Shown here piece after piece: positions 14,812 through 19,855 of a stretch of DNA of 19,855 bases. The stretch is from JACMLD01 sp040007355 (GTDB taxonomy: Bacteria > Bacteroidota > Bacteroidia > Chitinophagales > Chitinophagaceae): NCBI GenBank assembly GCA_040007355.1, contig JBDTVE010000170.1:1-19855 (forward strand). The letters are read 5' to 3'. A model generated the notes under the pieces. The model was not told where the DNA came from. It saw only the letters and a program-made list of their open reading frames with translations, and made no database searches. Made by a program: the position numbers and the translations under genes. Position 1 is the first letter of the stretch; every line of letters starts with the position of its first letter.

Positions 14812-16371
14812 ATGAAAAAATATTTACCCTTTTTATCAGGTTTGTCTTTTGTGGCCGTTGTGGTGGCCACCCTGGAATACCTGTCAATAAAAAAAACCGG
14901 CGGACATTTCTGCTACCCGCTGGATGACACGTTTATACATATGGCAGTTGCCAAAAACCTGGCATTGCATGGCAACTGGGGCATTACACCGGTCGGTTTT
15001 GTTTCTACCTCCTCCTCTCCTCTATTCACTATTTTACTCGCTACTTTTTTTAAGCTGTTCTCCATTCATATTATCATGCCATTTATTGTCAGCTGCGCCG
15101 GAACGTTGCTGATGTTGCTGGCCATGAACAGAGAGCTTAATCGGCATTCACAACTGACTGTTTCTAATAAAACTTGGTGCATTCTTATTACCCTGCTCGC
15201 CGGCGCCGTTCCTGCACTCACCCTGCTGGGCATGGAACACACGCTGCAGATAGCTTTTACACTTTTGTTTGTGCACCAGGTTGCGTCTCTGTTTACTTCC
15301 ACAGGCAAAACCGGTTTATGGCAGGCTGCATTACTGGCCGCGCTAATGACGGCCACCCGGTATGAAAACGCGTCTTTTGTGATAGCCGCCTTTGCCCTGC
15401 TGGCCTGGCAAAAAAAACTAAAATCTGCTATTATCATTTCAGTGGCGGGAGCCCTGCCCTTATTGCTGTTTGGTATATATTCCAAAATGCAGGGTGGCTA
15501 TTTTATACCCAATTCCATTCTTATTAAAGGAAACCAACAGTTTAAATATTTTCTGAACGGCGGCACCACCGTATTGCAGGCCACCGGCAGCATCAGCGGC
15601 ATCATAGTGGTAGCCATGATTATTGTCTTAAAAAAATGGCGGTCCGGAACCCGCGACCGTGACTTCCAGATACTGTCTATGCTAATCATTGCAGGGCTGA
15701 TGCATTCCGTGTTCGCATCATTCGGATGGTTTTACCGGTATGAGGCCTACCTGATTGTACTGGGTGGCCTGCACCTTAGCAGGATGGGTTTACAATGGTT
15801 ACAGGAAAACGGTGTCGCCGGTATTAAAAAACAGATCATACCGATTGCCATGGCCGGCATCATATTTTACAGCCTTCCCGTACGTGGGTTAAACTCTTTC
15901 CGTAACTCCATACGCGCCATTTATAATATCTACGAACAGCAATACCAAATGGGCTTGTTTCTGAGCCAGTATTACAAGGGACAAACCGTGGCCGCCAACG
16001 ATGTAGGCGCTATCAGCTATATGGCCGACCTAAATACCATTGATCTTTGGGGGTTAGGCAACAATGAAGTAGCCAATGCTCGTAAACATGGCTACTGGAC
16101 CAATGATTTTCTCCGGAAACTTGTTTCTGATAATCATACCAGGGTTGCCGTTATATATGATTCCTGGTTCGATAAAGGCCTTCCGGGGCAATGGATAAAA
16201 GTGGCTACCTGGGAAATGCCCTACAATTATATCTGCGGAGATATTAAAGTAACCTTCTATGGCATTACCGGAACCGAAGCCAGTTTGTTAAGAACCAACC
16301 TGGCCGCATTTTCACCACAGCTGCCCCGGGATGTAAAAGTGGAATATTTTGAACCGCCACCCGGTCACTAA
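14812..16371 (+). CDS. GT-C fold integral-membrane glycosyltransferase
   Basis: A 519-residue protein with about ten to eleven membrane helices followed by a soluble C-terminal part (about 390-519). The first periplasmic loop holds the GT-C signature: PLDDTFIHMAVAKNL (Asp38-Asp39, metal/lipid-sugar site) and GFVSTSSSPLF (62-72). RYENASFV and FGWFYRYEAYL are further typical pieces, and AANDVGAISYMADLNTIDLWGL matches the C-terminal globular segment of this group. GT-C enzymes use polyprenyl-phosphate sugars outside the cytoplasm, so this one probably decorates the polysaccharide (or another surface molecule) after flipping. No gene for making the lipid-linked donor is in the window. It closes the rightward arm, 63 nt after the TolC-like gene. 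Confidence 0.8.
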   Translation: MKKYLPFLSGLSFVAVVVATLEYLSIKKTGGHFCYPLDDTFIHMAVAKNLALHGNWGITPVGFVSTSSSPLFTILLATFFKLFSIHIIMPFIVSCAGTLLMLLAMNRELNRHSQLTVSNKTWCILITLLAGAVPALTLLGMEHTLQIAFTLLFVHQVASLFTSTGKTGLWQAALLAALMTATRYENASFVIAAFALLAWQKKLKSAIIISVAGALPLLLFGIYSKMQGGYFIPNSILIKGNQQFKYFLNGGTTVLQATGSISGIIVVAMIIVLKKWRSGTRDRDFQILSMLIIAGLMHSVFASFGWFYRYEAYLIVLGGLHLSRMGLQWLQENGVAGIKKQIIPIAMAGIIFYSLPVRGLNSFRNSIRAIYNIYEQQYQMGLFLSQYYKGQTVAANDVGAISYMADLNTIDLWGLGNNEVANARKHGYWTNDFLRKLVSDNHTRVAVIYDSWFDKGLPGQWIKVATWEMPYNYICGDIKVTFYGITGTEASLLRTNLAAFSPQLPRDVKVEYFEPPPGH

Positions 16372-16407
16372 GTTATCACAAACACCACTACCCTGTCCGT
16401 ATAATGG

Positions 16408-16441
16408 GATCGGCGAGCAGCAATCATTCAAGCCGCCGATC
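16408..16441. terminator. Inverted repeat between convergent operons, possible bidirectional terminator
   Basis: GATCGGCG (16408-16415) and CGCCGATC (16434-16441) form a perfect 8-bp stem with an 18-nt loop. It sits in the 76-bp gap between the end of the GT-C gene (plus) and the end of the FAH-family gene (minus). The position suits a shared terminator; no T-tract follows on either strand, so it would not be a standard intrinsic terminator. Confidence 0.4.
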
Positions 16442-16447
16442 AATGTA

Positions 16448-17299
16448 TTATTGGTGGGCCTTCAGTACCTGTCTGGCCGTTCCCAGGCCGTCAATACCCA
16501 ATTCAATAACATCGCCGGGTTTCAGGTATGCCTGGGGCGTCATACCCATGGCTACGCCCGCGGGGGTGCCGGTAGATATGATATCGCCGGGCAAAAGGGT
16601 CATAAACTGGCTGGTATAGGAAACTAAGAAAGGTATCTTAAAAATAAGGTTGGCCGTGGTGCCGTCCTGCATTTTCTTCCCGTTAACGGTAAGCCACAAA
16701 CGCAGATTGTCTACATTCGCAATTTCATCTTTTGTAACCAGGTAAGGTCCCATGGGCGCAAAAGTATCACATCCCTTCCCTTTATCCCAGGTGCCGCTTC
16801 TTTCTAATTGGAATTCACGCTCAGACACATCGTTGTGCAGGCAATAACCGGCCACACAATCCATGGCGGCTGCTTCGCTTGTATAGCTGGCTCTTTTTCC
16901 AATCACAACGGCCAGTTCTACTTCCCAGTCTGTTTTTGTAGAATTTTTTGGAATGATGATATCATCAAAAGGGCCGCACAAAGCGGTCGTTGCCTTCATA
17001 AAGATAACCGGCTCGGGCGGCGGGGTGGCGCCCGTTTCCTTTGCATGATCCGCATAATTCAAACCAATGCAGATAATCTTGGAAGGACGTGCAAACGGTG
17101 CAACCAGTTGGAGTTCTCCGGTTAACTCCGGAAGATTGCTGCCCAGCGATTTTATATAATCGTCCAGCCGCGTAATGCCATAGGTAGTAAAAAAGGCTTC
17201 GTTATAGTCTTCGCCAAAAGAAGAGGTATCATAATATTTATCTCCTATTGCAACGCCGGTCTTGATATGCCCGTTTTCTGTGTAACGTATCAGTTTCAT
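16448..17299 (-). CDS. Fumarylacetoacetate hydrolase family protein, probable 2,4-diketo-3-deoxy-sugar-acid hydrolase
   Basis: A 283-residue cytosolic metal-dependent C-C bond hydrolase. A short N-terminal domain (1-65) precedes the FAH fold: IICIGLNYADHAKETG (75-90), FMKATTAL (100-107), metal ligands in DWEVELAVVIGK (Glu126, Glu128) and Asp157 in LHNDVSER, GKGCDTFAPMGP (174-185) and GDIISTGTPAGVA (238-250). Related enzymes act on acylpyruvates, and those beside an SDR gene in Bacteroidota and Xanthomonas sugar clusters cleave 2,4-diketo-3-deoxy-L-fuconate (or the rhamnonate analogue) to pyruvate and lactate. The substrate here is inferred from the neighbouring SDR and AKR. It is last in a leftward set, 98 nt after the SDR. 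Confidence 0.88.
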   Translation of the reverse strand: MKLIRYTENGHIKTGVAIGDKYYDTSSFGEDYNEAFFTTYGITRLDDYIKSLGSNLPELTGELQLVAPFARPSKIICIGLNYADHAKETGATPPPEPVIFMKATTALCGPFDDIIIPKNSTKTDWEVELAVVIGKRASYTSEAAAMDCVAGYCLHNDVSEREFQLERSGTWDKGKGCDTFAPMGPYLVTKDEIANVDNLRLWLTVNGKKMQDGTTANLIFKIPFLVSYTSQFMTLLPGDIISTGTPAGVAMGMTPQAYLKPGDVIELGIDGLGTARQVLKAHQ

Positions 17300-17325
17300 G
17301 TATTAATTTTTATTTTTTGTTAGAA

Positions 17326-17365
17326 CCGGTAAGCGGGGCTTTTTCCGCGGCGGTTTTACTACCGG
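17326..17365. repeat. Structured inverted repeat between the SDR and FAH genes
   Basis: CCGGTA (17326-17331) and TACCGG (17360-17365) are exact inverted repeats enclosing a second pair, GCGG (17333-17336) and CCGC (17345-17348). The minus-strand transcript could fold into a nested hairpin in the 98-nt intercistronic region. This could influence mRNA stability or relative expression; no function is demonstrated. Confidence 0.3.
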
Positions 17366-17397
17366 CTGCATGCCCGCCCTTGCCTGTTATTCGTGTA

Positions 17398-18162
17398 TCA
17401 ATTATTGAGTTTTGTGAAGCCCCCGTCAATGGGATAATCACAGCCGGTGATAAACGATGCTTCGTCAGAGCAAAGATAAAGGATGAGATGTGCTATTTCA
17501 TCTGGCCGGGCCATCCTGCCAATGGGCTGGGTTTTAGAAAGCTTGTCAAACATCTCAGCTTCTTTGCCGGGGTAATTTTTTGCCAAAAACCCATCCACAA
17601 ACGCGGTATGCACACGGGCAGGTGAAACACAGTTGCAGCGTATATTTTCCGCCAGGTAGTCTTTGGCTACCGACAGGGTCATGGCCGCCACGGCTCCTTT
17701 TGTCATAGAGTACGCAAACCGATCGGGGATACCCACGATGGCTGCAATAGACGACATATTCAATATAACGCCCCCCTTATTTTTCTTCATCAGCGGGATG
17801 GCCGCAAACAGGCAATTATACAATCCTTTTACGTTTACATTGAAAAGCCGTTCAAAATCTTCCGCGGATGTAGTATCGGCTTTTCCGATATGTGATATAC
17901 CGGCGCTGTTAACAAGTATATCTATCCGCCCCGCCTCCTGAAAAACATCTACCACCTTTTTCTGATCCGTTACATCAATGATACTGGCCGAAGCTTTTCC
18001 ACCGGCGGCCGTGATCTCCGCTACTACCTCATTGGCCTGTTGCTCATTTACATCTATGACGCATACGACAGCACCTTTTTTTGCAAAGAGCAGGGCCACG
18101 TATTTGCCGATTCCGCTTCCTGCGCCGGTTACCAGTGCTTTTTTATTTTGCAGGTTAAACAT
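17398..18162 (-). CDS. Short-chain dehydrogenase, probable 2-keto-3-deoxy-sugar-acid dehydrogenase
   Basis: A complete 254-residue classical SDR, cytosolic. TGAGSGIG (12-19) is the nucleotide-binding glycine motif and Asp37 at the end of the second strand (VIDVN) indicates NAD preference. NSAG (85-88), Asn110, Ser138 in NMSSIA and YSMTK (Tyr151, Lys155) complete the catalytic tetrad. The C-terminus has the usual PIDGGFT. SDRs paired with an FAH-family hydrolase commonly oxidise 2-keto-3-deoxy-L-fuconate or -rhamnonate at C4 before cleavage; this assignment rests on the gene pair. The start is followed directly by the Rossmann fold, so it is secure. It lies between the aldo/keto reductase (199 nt upstream) and the hydrolase. 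Confidence 0.88.
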   Translation of the reverse strand: MFNLQNKKALVTGAGSGIGKYVALLFAKKGAVVCVIDVNEQQANEVVAEITAAGGKASASIIDVTDQKKVVDVFQEAGRIDILVNSAGISHIGKADTTSAEDFERLFNVNVKGLYNCLFAAIPLMKKNKGGVILNMSSIAAIVGIPDRFAYSMTKGAVAAMTLSVAKDYLAENIRCNCVSPARVHTAFVDGFLAKNYPGKEAEMFDKLSKTQPIGRMARPDEIAHLILYLCSDEASFITGCDYPIDGGFTKLNN

Positions 18163-18361
18163 AGCTTATTTGTTTCTGAACGCTGATTGTTGTGGCCGTT
18201 TCACTCGTTGATCTGCGATCTCCGGTAACCGTTATGTATATCCGCGTTCTCGTTGGTCATCCACGGCCCAAACAGGTGCAAGATAATTGTCTTCTGCCAA
18301 TCCAATGCTTGCTTGCGGAAAATCTATAAAAAATACTTGTTCTTTGGAGAAGGCTCCGGGT
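18163..18361 (-). other. 199-bp gap with coding-like but startless frames
   Basis: Lies between two minus-strand genes. One minus frame is open for 44 codons, from just inside the end of the reductase gene region (YKPGAFSKEQVFFIDFPQ...) to a TAA near 18232, and a second for about 38 codons (...ALDWQKTIILHLFGPWMTNE...) to a TGA near 18208. Neither has a proper start codon upstream. They may be remnants of a lost gene or chance. No promoter match or terminator is evident. Confidence 0.25.
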
Positions 18362-19351
18362 TTATATCAATATGGCTTCAATTGCATTTAATTCTTCCGT
18401 TGAAAAATTTATATTATCCTGGCAGCGCAATGAATCCGCCAATTGTTCGGGTTTGCTGGCCCCAATCAACACGGAGCTTACCCTTTTGTCTTTCAGCAAC
18501 CAGGCCAGGGCCATCTGTGCCAGGGTCTGGCCCCGTTTTATTGCTATGGCATTAAGTTGCTTTACCCGGTCCATTTTCTCCGCAGTTACCTGTTCTTCCT
18601 TTAAAAATCCATGTGGCCGGGCTACGCGCGAATCTGCGGGGATGCCACCCAGGTATTTATTGGTAAGGAGGCCCTGTGCCAGTGGTGAGAAGGGAATGCA
18701 GCCAACCCCCTCTTTTTCCAGCAAGTCAAGTAATCCATCTTCTACCCAGCGTTCAAACATGGAATATTTGGGTTGGTGGATGATACAGGGCGTACCCAGG
18801 CGGCGCAGTATCTCAAATGCTTTTGCCGCCTCTTCTTTTTTATAATTAGACAACCCCACATACAGGGCCTTTCCCTGACGCACCAGCAAATCAAGCGTTG
18901 TCATTGTTTCTTCCAGTGGTGTATTGGGGTCGGGTCTGTGGTGATAAAAGATATCTACGTATTCAAGGCCCATCCGGTTTAGGCTCTGGTCCAGGCTGGA
19001 GACCAGGTATTTTTTTGAACCCCAGTCTCCATAAGGCCCCTCCCACATATAATAACCGGCCTTGGTTGAAATAATCAGTTCATCGCGGTAGCTGTGAAAA
19101 TCCTGTTTTAGCAAACGTCCAAAATTTTCTTCCGCGCTGCCGGGGGGCGGGCCATAATTATTGGCCAAATCAAAATGTGTTACGCCGCTATCAAAGGCCA
19201 GGCGCAGGATGCTGCGGCAATTTTCCAGCATATCTACATGACCGAAGTTGTGCCAGAGGCCAAGCGATAATACAGGCAACCTGAGCCCGCTGTTGCCGCA
19301 ACGGCGGTATTCCATTTTTTTATAGCGATCCGGTTGCGCAGTATATGGCAT
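18362..19351 (-). CDS. Aldo/keto reductase, YghZ/GpR-like
   Basis: A 329-residue cytosolic NADP-type aldo/keto reductase with a TIM-barrel fold. The start is supported by family N-terminal wording (PDRYKKMEYRRCGNSGLRLP, then LSLGLWHNFGHVD). The AKR catalytic tetrad is present: Asp61, Tyr66 (DLANNYGPP), Lys97 (ISTKAGYYMWEGPYGDWGS) and His138 (DIFYHHRPD). GLSNYK, IHQPKYSMFER and IPFSPLAQGLLTNKYL follow in order, with the C-terminal cofactor segment VLIGASKPEQL. Relatives reduce L-glyceraldehyde 3-phosphate or methylglyoxal, and some cluster members act as sugar dehydrogenases. Beside SDR and FAH genes it may act on L-fucose/rhamnose-type sugars or their aldehyde products (inference). Confidence 0.9.
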   Translation of the reverse strand: MPYTAQPDRYKKMEYRRCGNSGLRLPVLSLGLWHNFGHVDMLENCRSILRLAFDSGVTHFDLANNYGPPPGSAEENFGRLLKQDFHSYRDELIISTKAGYYMWEGPYGDWGSKKYLVSSLDQSLNRMGLEYVDIFYHHRPDPNTPLEETMTTLDLLVRQGKALYVGLSNYKKEEAAKAFEILRRLGTPCIIHQPKYSMFERWVEDGLLDLLEKEGVGCIPFSPLAQGLLTNKYLGGIPADSRVARPHGFLKEEQVTAEKMDRVKQLNAIAIKRGQTLAQMALAWLLKDKRVSSVLIGASKPEQLADSLRCQDNINFSTEELNAIEAILI

Positions 19352-19457
19352 ACAATTGTATCATTGGTTTTAACGGCTGGTGAAATACCCGCCGCGGAAG
19401 GTTTCAAATATCACACAAAATAAATAAATAGATGGTCCGGATGCAGGAATACTTTAT

Positions 19458-19823
19458 TCATGGTCCATTAAATTCGTTCAAATTCACGGATGCCGTATTC
19501 AATCCGGAGCGCGGTAGGCAGTATTTGCAGAAAAAGGCATCTATCATCCCGGAAAACAGGATCCAGTTCTTGCCGGGTGTTATATCACGTATTTGCTTAA
19601 ACGCAGTTACCAGCTGTGCGCGCACAGAATTATCCAGGGGCTTCCATAACCATGGGCATCTTATTAGGGCGAGAAAAGATGCATCTACCAGGGGCTGGCC
19701 AGTTTGTAAAGATAATGTAACCAGGTTTGCCGGTCGTTCTCTTCATGCTGCGTGTTGTGCTGCGCCTGTACAGAACTAAACACCGTAAACCAGTGCAAAC
19801 AACCATATCAGGATCTGTTTCAT
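19458..19823 (-). pseudogene. Decayed DUF2264 gene with frameshifts and an internal deletion
   Basis: ATG at 19823-19821 starts a signal peptide (MKQILIWLFAL) but a frameshift brings TAG at 19778-19776. The adjacent frame continues smoothly as FTVFSSVQAQHNTQ and then EENDRQTWLHYLYKLASP, like the DUF2264 N-terminus, stopping at 19687-19685. A third frame from 19691 gives LVDASFLALIRCPWLWKPLD, then KQIRDITPGKNWILFSGMID, matching the central DUF2264 region, stopping at 19460-19458. Another shift gives ALRIEYGIREFER, like the segment before the family's WY-GDG motif, with TAA at 19470-19468. Intact members have about 400 residues; more than half is missing. The family assignment is from memory of its motifs. 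Its start overlaps the stop of the gene at the right edge (ATGA). Confidence 0.7.
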
Positions 19824-19855
19824 TTTGCAAGTGATTTATAGCGTTTCATCGCTTC
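19820..19855 (-). CDS. C-terminal tail of a gene entering from the right edge
   Basis: Eleven codons (EAMKRYKSLAK) followed by TGA at 19822-19820 are the only minus frame open to the window end here; the other two hit stops within a few codons. The TGA overlaps the ATG of the DUF2264 pseudogene (ATGA), an arrangement typical of an operon. Too short to identify. Confidence 0.4.
   Translation of the reverse strand, partial: EAMKRYKSLAK

Noticed and set aside
19432..19779. 115-codon open frame on the plus strand
   Set aside because: The minus strand carries recognisable, though broken, DUF2264 segments over the same bases; the plus frame looks like a by-product of the decay.
1..19855. tRNA, rRNA, CRISPR arrays, transposases or integrase attachment sites
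   Set aside because: No cloverleaf-like sequence, regularly spaced repeats or transposase/integrase motifs were seen on reading both strands.

Overview
The window looks like chromosomal DNA from a Bacteroidota bacterium, most likely a Chitinophagaceae-type soil or rhizosphere organism (inference). Support comes from the protein families, the near absence of Shine-Dalgarno sequences, and two or three promoter-like sites matching the Bacteroidota primary-sigma consensus (TTTG/TTG, 17-23 nt, TAnnTTTG). GC content is moderate in the genes and low in the leftmost 500 bp.

Layout. At the left edge (1-130, minus) is the start of an exported protein that runs out of the window. It is divergent from a small unrecognised plus-strand ORF (331-477) that has a good promoter. 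From about 474 to 16371 lies one exopolysaccharide locus in two divergent arms around a 546-bp gene-free stretch (5793-6338). The leftward arm carries a membrane GT2 glycosyltransferase, a stand-alone receiver protein, a sugar-phosphate transferase that starts the repeat unit on the lipid carrier, and two more GT2 enzymes. The rightward arm carries a GumC/Wzc-like co-polymerase, a membrane acyltransferase, a GT-B glycosyltransferase, a 38-residue single-TM protein, a second acyltransferase, a Wzy/ligase-like polymerase, a half-length TolC-like outer-membrane protein and a GT-C membrane glycosyltransferase. The set parallels the xanthan gum cluster (initiator, co-polymerase, polymerase, two acyltransferases, several GTs). 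However, no Wzx flippase and no Wza/GumB-type OPX protein is visible, and the TolC-like protein sits where the export pore would be expected.

The rightmost part (16448-19855, all minus) is a sugar-catabolism cluster converging on the polysaccharide locus: aldo/keto reductase, short-chain dehydrogenase and fumarylacetoacetate-hydrolase-family enzyme. The SDR plus FAH pair fits the non-phosphorylating deoxyhexose (L-fucose/L-rhamnose type) route. Upstream of it is a clearly decayed DUF2264 gene (19458-19823) whose start overlaps the stop of a gene entering from the right edge.

Most interesting points: (1) a receiver-like domain fused to the initiating sugar transferase, next to a stand-alone receiver lacking the conserved lysine, suggesting unusual control of chain initiation; (2) a co-polymerase with a kinase-like domain that has lost Walker B and C-terminal tyrosine features; (3) the short TolC-like protein as a candidate replacement for OPX; (4) two small unannotated ORFs (331-477 and 11090-11206); (5) the DUF2264 pseudogene.
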